Source of the DNA: Actinomycetes bacterium
GTDB taxonomy: Bacteria > Actinomycetota > Acidimicrobiia > Acidimicrobiales > RAAP-2
Assembly: GCA_021848365.1 (NCBI GenBank)
Contig: JAJZUS010000001.1
Location: 647,417 to 711,416, forward strand
Direction of reading: 5' to 3'
DNA: 64,000 nucleotides
Positions within the stretch are counted from its first letter, which is position 1. Every line of letters begins with the position of its first letter. The notes under the pieces were generated by a model. It was given only the letters and a program-made list of their open reading frames with translations, did no database searches and was not told where the DNA came from. The position numbers and the translations under genes are program-made. Positions 37,771 to 47,307 of the stretch are shown piece after piece.

Positions 37771-40700
37771 TGTCGGGCTACGCGGAGCTCCACGCCCACT
37801 CGGGCTTCAGCTTCCTCGACGGGGCGAGTGACCCCGAGGAGCTGGTCGCCGAGGCGGCCCGTCTGGGCCTCGACGGGCTCGCCCTCACGGACCACCACGG
37901 CCTCTACGGGGCGGTGCGCTTCGCCGAGGCGGCCCGGGCCCTCGGGGTGGCGACGGTCTTCGGGGCCGAGCTCACCCTCGGCGGGACCGACGACCGCACC
38001 GGGGTGCCGGACCCCTCGGGGAGCCACCTGGTGGTGCTGGCCCGCTCCCCGGCCGGGTACCGCGACCTCTCGGTCGCCCTCGGTGAGGCCCACCTCGCCC
38101 GGGGCGAGAAGGGGTCGCCGCGGATGAGCCTTCAGGATCTCGCCGGGCCGTCGGCCGACTGGCTGGTGCTCACCGGGTGTCGCAAGGGCCCCCTCACCCG
38201 GGCCCTCGTCAGCGAGGGACCCCGCGCCGCCCGCCGGGCCCTCGACGAGCTCGTCGCGGCCCTCGGCCGGGACCGGGTCGCCGTCGAGATCTGGGACCAC
38301 GGCGGGGACGACGACGCGGTACGCAACGACGCGCTCGTCGAGGTGGCCCTGGCGGCCGGGGTCGAGATCGTCGCCACCGGCAACGTCCACTACGCGACGC
38401 CCGACGCCTTCGCCCGCTCCCAGCTCCTCGCGGCGATTCGGGCCGGTCGTCCGCTCGGGGCGATGGAGGGCTGGCTGCCGGCGGCCCCCGCCGCCCACCT
38501 GCGCAGCGCGGCCGAGCAGCGACGGCGCTTCGCCCGCTGGCCGGGGACGGTCGAGCGCGCGGGGGAGATCGGCCGGGTGCTCGCCTTCGACCTGCGCCTC
38601 GTCGCTCCCCGGCTGCCGACCTTCCCGACTCCCGCGGGCCTCGACGAGCAGGGGTACCTCGCGGAGCTCGTCGCCCGGGGCGCGACGCAGCGCTACGGCC
38701 CGCGCGACGCCGAGCGGGTCCCCGGGGCCTGGCGCCAGATCGATCACGAGCTCTCGGTCATCGGGGCGCTGGGCTTCGCCGGCTACTTCCTCACCGTGTG
38801 GGACATCACCGAGTTCTGCCGGCGCGAGGGCATCTACTGCCAGGGCCGGGGCTCGGCCGCCAACTCGGCCGTCTGCTTCTCCCTCGGCATCACCAACGCC
38901 GACGCGGTGGCGCTCAACCTCTTCTTCGAGCGCTTCCTCTCCCCGGCGCGCGACGGTCCGCCCGACATCGACGTCGACATCGAGTCGGGTCGGCGCGAGG
39001 AGGTCATCCAGTACGTCTACGAGCGCTACGGCCGGCGTCACGCGGCCCAGGTCGCCGCCGTCATCACCTACCGCGGCCGCTCGGCGCGTCGCGACGTCGC
39101 CCGGGCCCTCGGCCTCGACGAGGCCGCGGTGAGCGCCGTCAGCGCCGACGTCGCGGTCGCCCCCCCGGAGATCGCCGCGACGATGCGCGGCCTCGTCGAG
39201 CAGCTGCGCGACCGGCCCCGCCACCTCGGCCTGCACTCGGCGGGCATGGTGCTCTGCGACCGGCCGGTCACCGAGGTCTGCCCCGTCGAGTGGGCCCGCC
39301 ACGAGGGGCGCACCGTCCTGCAGTGGGACAAGGACGACTGCGCGGCCTTCGGGCTGGTGAAGTTCGACCTGTTGGGGCTCGGGATGCTCGAGGCCCTCCA
39401 CCGGGCCGTCGACGCGGTCCAGGAGTTCCACGGCGTCGTGCTCGACCTCGCGGCGCTCCCCCAGGAGGAGGCCGTCTACGCCGGGCTGAGCGCGGCCGAC
39501 ACCGTCGGGGTCTTCCAGGTGGAGTCGCGGGCCCAGATGGCGACCCTGCCCCGGATGCGGCCGCGCTGCTTCTACGACCTGGTGATCGAGGTGGCCCTGA
39601 TCCGCCCCGGCCCCATCCAGGGTCGGGCGGTCAACCCCTACCTGCGCCGGCGCCGGGGCGAGGAGCCCGTCACGTACCTCCACCCGCTCCTCGAGCCGAT
39701 CCTCGCGCGCACCCTGGGGGTGCCGCTCTTCCAGGAACAGCTGATGGAGATGGCCGTCGCGATCGCCGGCTTCACGCCGGCCGAGGCCGACGAGCTGCGC
39801 CAGGCGATGGCCGCCAAGCGCTCGGCGGCGCGGATGGAGCGCCTACGGGGGCGCCTCTACGCCGGCATGGCCGAGCGGGGGATCGTCGGCGACGCGGCCG
39901 ACCAGGTCGTCGACGCCCTCGCGGCCTTCGCCAACTTCGGCTTCCCGGAGTCCCACGCGGTCTCCTTCGCCCACCTCGTCTACTGCTCGGCCTGGATCAA
40001 GCACCACTACCCGGCGGCCTTCCTCGCCTCGCTGCTCAACGCCCAGCCCCTGGGGTTCTGGTCGCCCCAGAGCCTGGTGGCCGACGCCCGTCGCCACGGG
40101 GTCGAGGTTCGCCGCCCCGACGTCAACCGCTCGGGTGCCGGGGCTCGCCTGGAGGGCGACCCGGCCGCTCCGGCCGTCCGCCTGGGGCTCGCCCCCCTGC
40201 GCGGGATCGGGGAGGACCTCGCCCGGCGTCTCGTCGCGGGGGCTCCCTGGTCGGGACCGGAGGACCTGGCGCACCGGGCCGGGTGCGACGCGGCCCAGCT
40301 GGAGAGCCTCGCCGCGGCGGGGGCCCTCGACGCCTTCGGGCCCTCGCGACGCGCCCTCACCTGGGCGGCCGGGGCGGCCGCCCAGGTGCGCCCCGACCGG
40401 CTCCCCGGGGTCGCGACCGGGCTCGTCGCCCCGCCCCTCGTCCCGCCGACGGCGATGGAGCGGGTCGCCGACGACCTCTGGTCGATGGGGCTCACCCCCG
40501 AGGCGACGGCGATGGCCCTGGTGCGCGCCGACCTCGTCGCGCGGGGCGTGGTGACGGCGGCCGCCCTCGGGGGGGCCGAGCAGCGCCGGGTGCGAGTGGC
40601 CGGGGTGGTGACCCACCGCCAGCACCCCGAGACGGCGCGCGGGGCGGTCTTCCTCAACCTCGAGGACGAGACGGGCCACGTGAACGTGATCTTCTCGCGC

Positions 40701-40853
40701 GGGGCGTGGGCCCGGTGGTCGGCGGTCGCGGGACGCTCGAGCGCCCTCGTGATCGGGGGGACGCTCGAGCGCGGTCAGGGGACGCTCGCGCTCGCGGCCG
40801 AGACCGTCGAGGCGCTCGAGCTCGTCGCGCCGGCGGCGCGCGACTGGCACTGA
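37770..40853 (+). CDS. dnaE2: Error-prone DNA polymerase DnaE2
   Basis: The 1027-residue C-family polymerase has an N-terminal PHP domain (YAELHAHSGFSFLDGASDPEEL, LTDHHGLYGAVRF), QGRGSAANSAVCFSLGIT and the palm aspartates in PDIDVDIE (residues 398-405). Fingers-domain VDALAAFANFGFPESHAVSFAHLVYCSAWIKHHYPAAFLASLLNAQP follows, then a C-terminal OB fold with RVRVAGVVTHRQHPETARGAVFLNLEDETGHVNVI. It is shorter than replicative DnaE1, as DnaE2 usually is. It performs damage-induced mutagenic synthesis with ImuA and ImuB. ATG 37770 shares a base with the imuB stop. Confidence 0.95.
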   Translation: MSGYAELHAHSGFSFLDGASDPEELVAEAARLGLDGLALTDHHGLYGAVRFAEAARALGVATVFGAELTLGGTDDRTGVPDPSGSHLVVLARSPAGYRDLSVALGEAHLARGEKGSPRMSLQDLAGPSADWLVLTGCRKGPLTRALVSEGPRAARRALDELVAALGRDRVAVEIWDHGGDDDAVRNDALVEVALAAGVEIVATGNVHYATPDAFARSQLLAAIRAGRPLGAMEGWLPAAPAAHLRSAAEQRRRFARWPGTVERAGEIGRVLAFDLRLVAPRLPTFPTPAGLDEQGYLAELVARGATQRYGPRDAERVPGAWRQIDHELSVIGALGFAGYFLTVWDITEFCRREGIYCQGRGSAANSAVCFSLGITNADAVALNLFFERFLSPARDGPPDIDVDIESGRREEVIQYVYERYGRRHAAQVAAVITYRGRSARRDVARALGLDEAAVSAVSADVAVAPPEIAATMRGLVEQLRDRPRHLGLHSAGMVLCDRPVTEVCPVEWARHEGRTVLQWDKDDCAAFGLVKFDLLGLGMLEALHRAVDAVQEFHGVVLDLAALPQEEAVYAGLSAADTVGVFQVESRAQMATLPRMRPRCFYDLVIEVALIRPGPIQGRAVNPYLRRRRGEEPVTYLHPLLEPILARTLGVPLFQEQLMEMAVAIAGFTPAEADELRQAMAAKRSAARMERLRGRLYAGMAERGIVGDAADQVVDALAAFANFGFPESHAVSFAHLVYCSAWIKHHYPAAFLASLLNAQPLGFWSPQSLVADARRHGVEVRRPDVNRSGAGARLEGDPAAPAVRLGLAPLRGIGEDLARRLVAGAPWSGPEDLAHRAGCDAAQLESLAAAGALDAFGPSRRALTWAAGAAAQVRPDRLPGVATGLVAPPLVPPTAMERVADDLWSMGLTPEATAMALVRADLVARGVVTAAALGGAEQRRVRVAGVVTHRQHPETARGAVFLNLEDETGHVNVIFSRGAWARWSAVAGRSSALVIGGTLERGQGTLALAAETVEALELVAPAARDWH

Positions 40854-41109
40854 CGCCTCGTCACGGCGATGAGCCGGCGAACCCGGGGATGTTCGCACGG
40901 AGAACGCCGAGGTCCCGTCGCGCCCGCACGGGGCGATGAGCCTCCGCGTCCACGGTCGCCGAACGACCCATCCCCGCCGCGACCGGCGCCCCTCACGACG
41001 GAGACGAGAGGCCGGCCCGACGAGCCGTCAACGTCGCTCCTAGCGGCTCGCGGACCCGATCGAAGGGTTCGTCGCCCGAGCGACGCGTAGACGACGGCTC
41101 GCTCGAGAT

Positions 41110-42426
41110 CTATCCCTCGATCGGAATGATCTCCACGTACCCGTCCCCGCCCGGGGTCCCGTTTCCGCTAAAGGAAGAACTGAATCCCCCGCCTCCGACG
41201 CCTCCACTCGGGGTGGTGCAGTTTGCAACACCACCGGTGTCTCCTCCGGTTCCGCCACCGCTGTTACCACCGGAACTGGCCGGAGCGTTATCACACGTGA
41301 ACGGTGATCCCCCCGCGTAACCCGGGAGGTTGGACAGACCGACGACGATGGGGCCAGTGAAGACGCCGACGCCACCCCCGCCCGGTGTGCCGTTCGTTGA
41401 CGAACTGGCGTTGCCTCCACCGCCACCACCTCCGGCGCTCACCTCGTTCGTGCCGCAGGTCACTGAGGATGACGCTCCCGCCCCGCCGCCCGCTGCACCG
41501 CCCTGTCCCACCGCGACCGTGCAGGGTGACGTCACCGTCAGGAGGCCGGTGATCGTCGCCCCTCCACCACCTCCGCCACCTGTGATGCTCGCTCCCGATG
41601 TGCCACCGCCACCACCCGCACCGATGGCGACGACCTCGATGGTGGTCACACCGGCAGGGGCCGTGTACGTGAAGGTGCCGGGGGTCGAGTAGGCCACTGC
41701 ACCGGGTCCTGCGGGACCCGTCGCACCCGGTGTACCCGTCGCACCCGTCGCGCCGGCAGGACCTTGCGGACCGGCAGGACCTTGCGGACCCGTCGCGCCC
41801 GTCGCACCCATCGGACCGACAGGACCGATAGGACCGATAGGACCGATAGGACCCGTCGCGCCCGTCGCGCCGGCAGGACCTTGCGGACCGGCAGGACCCT
41901 GCGGACCGGCAGGACCTTGCGGACCGGCAGGACCTTGCGGACCGGCAGGACCTTGCGCTCCCGCCGCACCCGTCGCGCCGACAGGACCTTGCGGACCCGT
42001 AAGTCCCGGCCGACCCGAGGGCCCTGACGCGCCCCTCAGCGAGGTGTTGGAGTCCGACCAGAGCGCGTTGACGCAGGAGTAGATCTCGTCGGACTGAAGG
42101 TCGAGGTCCGTGTCGCCCGTCGAGCAGGCCCCCGTCGGGACCCCCGCGCTCGTGAGGATGCTCGTCCCGTTCGAGCCGTTGGCACCCGGTAGACCTTGAG
42201 GTCCGGTCTGGCTCCAGGTCACCGGGTTGAATCCCGCGGCACAGCGGTGTCCGGCGGTGAGGAAGACGTCGGTTAGTGCACCCGTCTTGTAATCGAGGCA
42301 CCCGTGGAACTCACGAACCTTCGTGGCTCGGTGGTGGAGCGAGGCGCCCGCCCACGTTCCCCCCAGGGCGATGGCAGCGACAGCGACGACGGCAACGGTT
42401 AGTCGCGACGACAGGCGTGGACGCAT
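41110..42426 (-). CDS. Exported collagen-like and glycine-rich protein
   Basis: The 438-residue product has a signal peptide ([21 protein letters not shown]) and a Cys-containing N-terminal region. It then has about 40 collagen-type G-X-Y triplets rich in GPAGPQ and GATGAT (about residues 131-245), and a C-terminal glycine-rich domain starting [26 protein letters not shown]. The collagen part probably forms a surface triple helix; the glycine-rich domain is often found at the tips of bacterial surface proteins. No sortase motif or membrane anchor is seen at the C terminus. Codons are less GC-rich than in neighbouring genes. ATG 42426 follows GAGG. Confidence 0.85.
   Translation of the reverse strand: MRPRLSSRLTVAVVAVAAIALGGTWAGASLHHRATKVREFHGCLDYKTGALTDVFLTAGHRCAAGFNPVTWSQTGPQGLPGANGSNGTSILTSAGVPTGACSTGDTDLDLQSDEIYSCVNALWSDSNTSLRGASGPSGRPGLTGPQGPVGATGAAGAQGPAGPQGPAGPQGPAGPQGPAGPQGPAGATGATGPIGPIGPIGPVGPMGATGATGPQGPAGPQGPAGATGATGTPGATGPAGPGAVAYSTPGTFTYTAPAGVTTIEVVAIGAGGGGGTSGASITGGGGGGGATITGLLTVTSPCTVAVGQGGAAGGGAGASSSVTCGTNEVSAGGGGGGGNASSSTNGTPGGGGVGVFTGPIVVGLSNLPGYAGGSPFTCDNAPASSGGNSGGGTGGDTGGVANCTTPSGGVGGGGFSSSFSGNGTPGGDGYVEIIPIEG
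41756..41960. repeat. 18-base tandem repeats inside the collagen-like gene
   Basis: Near-identical units of CCGGCAGGACCTTGCGGA (minus strand encodes GPQGPA) occur twice at about 41756-41790 and five times at about 41874-41957. They flank a short GPI repeat run (GACCGATAG units). Such units favour slippage and length variation. Confidence 0.85.
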
Positions 42427-42574
42427 CGGAAGAACCTCAATTCAGCGCTAGCAATAAATTTTATGTTCAAATCGACGGCAGTATAGCGAGTCGCTCGTGT
42501 GAGGAAGTGTTGCTGCTCGTCGTTCTCGGCGACGGGTCTCCGATGACGGGCTGACGCCCTTCGGCGACGTACGA

Positions 42575-43414
42575 CTAGAAGTCGAAGGCGAACTCGGGGC
42601 GCTCGCCGAGCTCCACCTGGAGCCGCACGTCCATCTGGACGAGGGGCAGGTCGCTCGGGTGGGTCACTCCGACGCAGCGCGAGACGGTCTCGAGGACGTC
42701 GAAGCGCAGCGGGTAGTGGTGGAGGATCGAGCCGACGAAGACCGGCAGCAAGGCCTCGGCGTCCTGGTCGTCGTGGCGGTCCATGAAGTGGGCGAGCAGG
42801 GGCCAGAGGGTGGGCTGGAATCCCCAGAGGTTCATCGACACGATCGTCTCGGGCTCGAGGAAGACGGGGGAGAACCCGTCGTCGGAGAGGAAGCCGTCGG
42901 GGGAGTCGTGGACGTAGCGACGCTCGGTGATGTCGGTGAGGTGACCGTTCACGACGTTGCAGACCCCGCGCGAGACCGGCAGGTCGCCCACGAGAGCCCG
43001 GTCGAGGCGAAATCCGATGAGACACGAGGTCGACTTGGTGCGCAGGTGCTCGGCGAGCAGCGCCAGGGCGTCGCGGCCGTAGAGGTCGTCGGCGTTGCAC
43101 ACGGCGAAGGGGGCGTCGTCGTCGACCAGCGGACGCGCGGTCAGCGTCGCGGGCACGGTGCCGCCCGGGACCTCCTGGACGGCGAAGGCGACGTCGATCT
43201 CGGTCGGCCAGGTGGCCTCGACGTGGGCCCGGATCTCGGGGCCGGTCTCGGGGTTGACCACGAGCACGATCCGCTCGAATCCGGCGGCGATCGCGTCGTC
43301 GGCCAGCAGGTCGATCACGCCCTCGCCGTGCACGCCGATCGGGGCCAGCTGCTTCAGCCCGCCGTAGCGACGGGCCCGGCCCGCGGCCAGCACGATGAGG
43401 GTCAGGGCACTCAC
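42575..43414 (-). CDS. Nucleotidyltransferase (GT-A / NTP-transferase fold)
   Basis: The 279-residue protein starts LTLIVLAAGRARRYGGLKQLAPIGVHGEGVIDLLADDAI, a variant of the sugar-nucleotide pyrophosphorylase motif GxGxRxxxxTxxxPK, and has the metal-binding NADDLYGRDAL. It most likely forms a sugar or phosphoalkyl nucleotide in the cytoplasm. The substrate is not readable from the sequence and no glycan genes are adjacent. The GTG at 43414 overlaps the fabH stop (GTGA), so the two are co-translated. Confidence 0.75.
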   Translation of the reverse strand: MSALTLIVLAAGRARRYGGLKQLAPIGVHGEGVIDLLADDAIAAGFERIVLVVNPETGPEIRAHVEATWPTEIDVAFAVQEVPGGTVPATLTARPLVDDDAPFAVCNADDLYGRDALALLAEHLRTKSTSCLIGFRLDRALVGDLPVSRGVCNVVNGHLTDITERRYVHDSPDGFLSDDGFSPVFLEPETIVSMNLWGFQPTLWPLLAHFMDRHDDQDAEALLPVFVGSILHHYPLRFDVLETVSRCVGVTHPSDLPLVQMDVRLQVELGERPEFAFDF

Positions 43415-44331
43415 GACCAGCGCACCACCGAGCTGGCCCAGGTCATGCCCGCCCCGAAGCCGGTCAGCAGGGCCAGCTCGCCCGGCCGCACCCGACCGTT
43501 GACGATCGCGTCATCCATCGCGAGGGGGATGGAGGCCGACGAGGTGTTGCCGTAGCGGTCGAGGACGACGACGGCGCGGTCCATGTCGATGCCGAGGCGC
43601 TGGGTGGCCGCCTGGATGATGCGGACGTTGGCTTGGTGGGGGACGACGAGGCTGATGTCGCTCGCCGTGACGCCGGCCTTCGCCATCGCCTCCTCCGCGG
43701 ACTCGACCACCACGCGCACCGCGCGGCGGAAGACCTCCTTGCCGTTCATCTCGATGAACCCACCGTGCTCGCAGGTGAGCAGGTCGGCCGCGGCGCCGTC
43801 GGCGCCGAGGACGAAGGAGAGGATGTCGGTGCCCGACTCGTCGTACTCGAGCACGGTCGCCCCGCCCCCGTCGGCGAGGAGCACGGCCATGTTGCGGTCG
43901 TTCCAGTCGGTCCAGCGCGAGAGGTTCTCGGCACCGATCACGAGGATCCGGCGGTTGCCCGTCTCGAGCAGTCCCTGGGCGGTGCGCACCGCGTACATGA
44001 AGCCGCTGCAGGCGGCGTTGAGGTCCATGGCCGGGCAGGTGAGGCCGAGGCGCGTCGCGACCATCGGGGCCGTGGCCGGGGTGAGCCGGTCCGGGGTGGT
44101 CGTCGCCATGACCAGGAAGTCGATGTCCGCGGGGCCGACGCCGCTCGCCGCCATCGCCTTCTCGGCCGCCGCGACGCCGAGGGTCATGGCCGAGCCACCG
44201 ATGCGGCGCTCACGGATGCCGGTGCGCTCGCGGATCCACTCGTCGGAGGTGTCGAGGGTCTTCGACAGGTCGTCGTTCGTCACGACCTTGTCGGGAACGG
44301 CTATTCCCCATCCCCGGAAACGAACACCCAT
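43411..44331 (-). CDS. fabH: Beta-ketoacyl-ACP synthase III family protein
   Basis: The 306-residue thiolase-fold enzyme has the FabH catalytic triad: C108 in NAACSGFMYAV, H232 in VVPHQANVRII and N262 in YGNTSSASIPLA. It condenses an acyl-CoA primer with malonyl-ACP to start fatty-acid synthesis. ATG 44331 has GGGGAGG 7 bases upstream. Some homologues act in secondary metabolism, but the sequence looks like primary FabH. The -10 TAGACT is at 44363-44358. Confidence 0.92.
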   Translation of the reverse strand: MGVRFRGWGIAVPDKVVTNDDLSKTLDTSDEWIRERTGIRERRIGGSAMTLGVAAAEKAMAASGVGPADIDFLVMATTTPDRLTPATAPMVATRLGLTCPAMDLNAACSGFMYAVRTAQGLLETGNRRILVIGAENLSRWTDWNDRNMAVLLADGGGATVLEYDESGTDILSFVLGADGAAADLLTCEHGGFIEMNGKEVFRRAVRVVVESAEEAMAKAGVTASDISLVVPHQANVRIIQAATQRLGIDMDRAVVVLDRYGNTSSASIPLAMDDAIVNGRVRPGELALLTGFGAGMTWASSVVRWS

Positions 44332-44357
44332 CGGCAGGCCTCCCCTCTGACCGAACC

Positions 44358-44363
44358 AGTCTA
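44358..44363 (-). promoter_or_regulatory. -10 element of fabH
   Basis: TAGACT on the minus strand, about 27 bases before ATG 44331, with a ribosome site in the leader. Confidence 0.45.
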
Positions 44364-44377
44364 GGGGAGGAGGTCGC

Positions 44378-44794
44378 TCAGGACGGGGTGCCCCCCGGGA
44401 CCTTCGGCAGGACCTGGAGGGAGCATCGGGCCACGCTGATGGTCCGTCCCTCCTGGTCAGAGAGTTCAATGGCCCACACGTGGACCTGACGGCCCTTGCG
44501 GATGGGGGTCGCCGTCGCGGTCACGACGCCGTCGGTGACGGCGCGCAGGTGCGAGATGTTGAGCTCGGTGCCCACGACGATCCGGTCCGGGGCGACGGCG
44601 AGGGCTCCGCCGATCGAGGCCGCGCCCTCGGCGAGGAGTGCCGAGACGCCGCCGTGGAGGATGCCGTAGGGCTGGTGGACGCGCGGCCCGACGGGGACGC
44701 GCAGGACGACTCGGTCCCCGCTCGCCTCGACGATCTCGACGCCCAGGACGTCGTGGACGGTGGGACGGGAGATGATCTCGTCGGGGGTGGGCAC
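44378..44794 (-). CDS. Hot-dog fold thioesterase (PaaI/MenI-like)
   Basis: The 138-residue protein has the PaaI/4HBT motif QPYGILHGGVSALLAEGAASIGG, in which HGG and the following Glu act in catalysis, and TELNISHLRAV in the second half. It hydrolyses acyl-CoA or aryl-CoA thioesters. It could be the DHNA-CoA thioesterase of menaquinone synthesis, but the sequence does not decide. The GTG at 44794 is fixed by TAGGAT ending exactly 6 bases upstream. It diverges from the threonine aldolase gene. Confidence 0.85.
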   Translation of the reverse strand: MPTPDEIISRPTVHDVLGVEIVEASGDRVVLRVPVGPRVHQPYGILHGGVSALLAEGAASIGGALAVAPDRIVVGTELNISHLRAVTDGVVTATATPIRKGRQVHVWAIELSDQEGRTISVARCSLQVLPKVPGGTPS

Positions 44795-44800
44795 CGGCTC

Positions 44801-44806
44801 ATCCTA
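44801..44806 (-). promoter_or_regulatory. Leaderless -10 element of the thioesterase gene
   Basis: TAGGAT, six bases GAGCCG, then GTG 44794 on the minus strand. Confidence 0.6.
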
Positions 44807-44817
44807 CGTCCGCTCGG

Positions 44818-44823
44818 TAGCCT
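44818..44823 (+). promoter_or_regulatory. Leaderless -10 element of the threonine aldolase gene
   Basis: TAGCCT, six bases CGCAGC, then GTG 44830. It sits 11 bases from the divergent thioesterase -10. Confidence 0.6.
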
Positions 44824-44829
44824 CGCAGC

Positions 44830-45864
44830 GTGGAACGACCCGTTGACCTGCGCAGTGACACCGTGACCCGTCCGACGTCCGCCATGCGCGCGGCGATGGC
44901 CGCCGCCGAGGTCGGCGACGACGGCTACGGCGAGGACCCCACCGTTCGCGCCCTCGAGGAGCGCGCCGCCGCACTGCTCGGGAAGGAGGCGGCCGTCTTC
45001 GTCCCCTCCGGGGTGATGGCCAACCAGATGGCCCTGCGCGTCCTCGCCCGCCCCGGCGACCTCGTCGTCGCGGGGGCCGACCAACACGTGGTCGCCTTCG
45101 AGCTCGGCGCGGCGGCGCGCAACTCGGGGATCCAGTTCGCCCTCGTCGACGACGCCCGGGGCGAGCTCGACCCGGACGCGGTGCGGGCCCACGTCGACGC
45201 CGAGGTCGACCACCGGCCCCACGTCGCCGCCGTCTTCGTCGAGAACAGTCACATGCCCTCGGGGGGCACCCCCTGGGACCCGGCCCGCTTCGCTCACTTC
45301 GCCGCGGCGGTCGGTCGTCCGGTCCACCTCGACGGCGCGCGCCTCTTCAACGCCGCCCGGGCCGTCGGCGCGGAGGTGGCCACCCTCGCGGCCCCGGCGG
45401 CGACGGTGATGTTCTGTCTCTCGAAGGGTCTCGCCGCGCCGGTCGGCTCACTCCTCGCCGGACCGGCGGATCTCATGGCCGAGGCGCGGATCGAGCGCAA
45501 GCGACTCGGGGGAGCGATGCGTCAGGCCGGCGTCCTCGCGGCCGCGGGACTCGTCGCCCTCGACACCATGGTCGAGCGGCTCGACGAGGACCACCGGCGA
45601 GCCCGGCGACTGGCCGAGGCGCTGGCCGAGGCCTTCCCCGCGTCCGGCTACGACCCCGCGACCTGTCGCACCAACATCGTCGTCATGTCCCACCCCCGAG
45701 CGCGCGAGCTCGTGGTGGACCTCGAGCGCGAGGGCGTCCTTGCCGGCACGCTCGCGGCCGATCGCCTCCGCCTGGTGACCCACTGCGACGTCGACGACGC
45801 GGCCCTCGAGCGAGCGCTGCGCGCGATCGCCCGCGTCGCGGCTCGTCCCGTCACCCAGAGTTAA
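44830..45864 (+). CDS. ltaE: Low-specificity L-threonine aldolase family protein
   Basis: The 344-residue fold-type I PLP enzyme opens with [34 protein letters not shown], the family hallmark. It has [13 protein letters not shown] (Asp and Arg contacts to PLP) and the Schiff-base lysine in [16 protein letters not shown]. It cleaves L-threonine or allo-threonine to glycine and acetaldehyde. The start is fixed by the leaderless -10. It lies 57 bases before the MgtE-N/CBS gene. Confidence 0.92.
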   Translation: MERPVDLRSDTVTRPTSAMRAAMAAAEVGDDGYGEDPTVRALEERAAALLGKEAAVFVPSGVMANQMALRVLARPGDLVVAGADQHVVAFELGAAARNSGIQFALVDDARGELDPDAVRAHVDAEVDHRPHVAAVFVENSHMPSGGTPWDPARFAHFAAAVGRPVHLDGARLFNAARAVGAEVATLAAPAATVMFCLSKGLAAPVGSLLAGPADLMAEARIERKRLGGAMRQAGVLAAAGLVALDTMVERLDEDHRRARRLAEALAEAFPASGYDPATCRTNIVVMSHPRARELVVDLEREGVLAGTLAADRLRLVTHCDVDDAALERALRAIARVAARPVTQS

Positions 45865-45921
45865 CCGGTTGTCCCCCGTCCCGGGACGGAGCCGGGAGTA
45901 GCCTGGGACGGCAGAAATCCC

Positions 45922-47151
45922 ATGGAACTCCTTCACCTCTCGACCTTCCTGCGCCGGCCCATGTTCGATCAGGCCGGAGAGCGGATCGGACGCGTCCAGG
46001 ACCTGGTCGCGAGGATGGGCGACGACCCGCATCCCCCCATCGTGGGGGCGGTCATCCGCATCGAGAATCGCGACCTCTTCGTGCCGATCCGCAAGATCGG
46101 GGGCCTCGCCGAGGGTCGCGTCACGTTCCAGGGCCGACGGGTCGACCTGCGACGCTTCGAGCGGCGCCCGGGGGAGATCCTCCTCGCCCAGGACCTGCTC
46201 ACCCGCCACCTCATCAATCTCGTGCGCGGCCGGCTGATCAGCGCGCACGAGATCGAGCTCGCCGAGGTCGACGGGCGCTGGGAGGTCGTGGGCGTCGACC
46301 CCGCTCGGCGCAACCTGTTCGGTCGACGGCGCGGCGGCGACATCGTCGACTTCGCCTCGATCGAGCCCTTCGTCGCTCACGTGCCCTCGGCCCGACTGAA
46401 GATTCCGTACCGCAAGCTGGCCCGACTGCACCCGGCCCAGATCGCCGACCTCGTCGAGCAGGCGAGCCACGAGGAGGGTGAGGAGATCATCGAGGCGGTC
46501 AAGCTCGACCGCGAGCTCGAGGCCGACGTCTTCGAAGAGCTCGACACCACGCACCAGCTCGAGTTCCTGGAGGACCGCACCGACGAGGAGGCGGCCCGCC
46601 TCCTCGCGCGGATGGAGCCCGACAACGCCGCTGACCTCATCTCCGAGATCGACCAGGAGCGCCGTCTGCCCATCCTCGAGAACCTGCCCGGTCCGCAGCG
46701 CAACAAGGTGCGCAACCTGCTCGCCTACAACGCGGACACGGCCGGGGGGCTCATGAGCCCGGACTTCGTCACCGTGGGCGCCGCGGCGACGGTCGGCGAG
46801 GCGCTCGACGCGGTGCGGTCGTCCCGGGCGCCGTCCGAGGCCCTCTCGACGGTCTTCGTCCTCGACGACGAGGGTCAGCCCCGTGGCGCGGTCCCGGTGG
46901 CCGCGCTCGTCCGGGCGCCGGCCGACAGCCCCGTCCTCACGATCGCTCGCTCGCCCCTCGCGCACGTGCACCCCCACTGGGAGCTCCACCGCGTGGCGCG
47001 CAAGATGAGCGACTTCAACCTCACGGTCCTCCCGGTCGTCGACGAGGGTCACGGCGCCATGATCGGCGTCGTCACCGTCGACGACCTGCTCGAGGATCTG
47101 CTACCTCAGGGGTGGCGCCGGGAGTTCGGCATGACGGCGGTGGAGGAGTGA
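45922..47151 (+). CDS. PRC-barrel / MgtE-N / CBS cytoplasmic sensor-like protein
   Basis: The 409-residue soluble protein has N-terminal PRC-barrel-like repeats (FDQAGERIGRVQDLVAR), a superhelical MgtE intracellular N domain (LHPAQIADLVEQASHEEGEEIIEAVKLDRELEADVFEEL ... MEPDNAADLISEI) and two CBS motifs (GGLMSPDFVTVGAAATVGEAL, VARKMSDFNLTVLPVVDEGHGAMIGVVTVDDL). No membrane helices are present, so it is not a transporter itself. In MgtE these domains sense magnesium. The Nramp-family gene follows after 156 bases, so it probably gates or supports that transporter (inference). No ribosome site precedes ATG 45922; TAGCCT at 45899 may be its -10. Confidence 0.85.
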   Translation: MELLHLSTFLRRPMFDQAGERIGRVQDLVARMGDDPHPPIVGAVIRIENRDLFVPIRKIGGLAEGRVTFQGRRVDLRRFERRPGEILLAQDLLTRHLINLVRGRLISAHEIELAEVDGRWEVVGVDPARRNLFGRRRGGDIVDFASIEPFVAHVPSARLKIPYRKLARLHPAQIADLVEQASHEEGEEIIEAVKLDRELEADVFEELDTTHQLEFLEDRTDEEAARLLARMEPDNAADLISEIDQERRLPILENLPGPQRNKVRNLLAYNADTAGGLMSPDFVTVGAAATVGEALDAVRSSRAPSEALSTVFVLDDEGQPRGAVPVAALVRAPADSPVLTIARSPLAHVHPHWELHRVARKMSDFNLTVLPVVDEGHGAMIGVVTVDDLLEDLLPQGWRREFGMTAVEE

Positions 47152-47307
47152 CCCGTCGCTCCGTTCTAAGGGGGTCCGTCTGAAACCCCCGAGTACCGAC
47201 CCGATCCCGTTCGACATCCCCGAACGACCCCGGAGGGACCTCCTGGCCGGCCGCTGAGCCGCCTCGGTGGCCGCGGTCGTCGTCACGGCCCGCGAAGGAG
47301 GTGAGAC
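47152..47307 (+). promoter_or_regulatory. Structured leader before the Nramp-family gene
   Basis: The 156-base gap contains GGGGGT/ACCCCC (47170-47190, 9-base loop), CGTTCG/CGAACG (47208-47226, 7-base loop) and GGAGG/CCTCC (47232-47243). A perfect AAGGAGGTGA ribosome site precedes GTG 47308. I could not match it to the manganese, M-box or guanidine riboswitch signatures. It may combine the end of the upstream mRNA with a regulated leader. Confidence 0.4.

Noticed and set aside
40854..41109. GTTCGCACGGAGAAC after dnaE2 as a second LexA box
   Set aside because: The half-sites are inverted relative to CGAAC-N4-GTTCG and the spacing is wrong.
41040..41429. 129-codon minus-strand frame overlapping the collagen-like gene 3' end
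   Set aside because: It is in another frame of the glycine-rich coding region with Arg/Ser-rich shadow composition and no start signals.
41690..42030. CRISPR-like spaced repeats
   Set aside because: The repeat units are 18 bases, in frame and translate to collagen triplets. There are no unique spacers of constant length and no cas genes.
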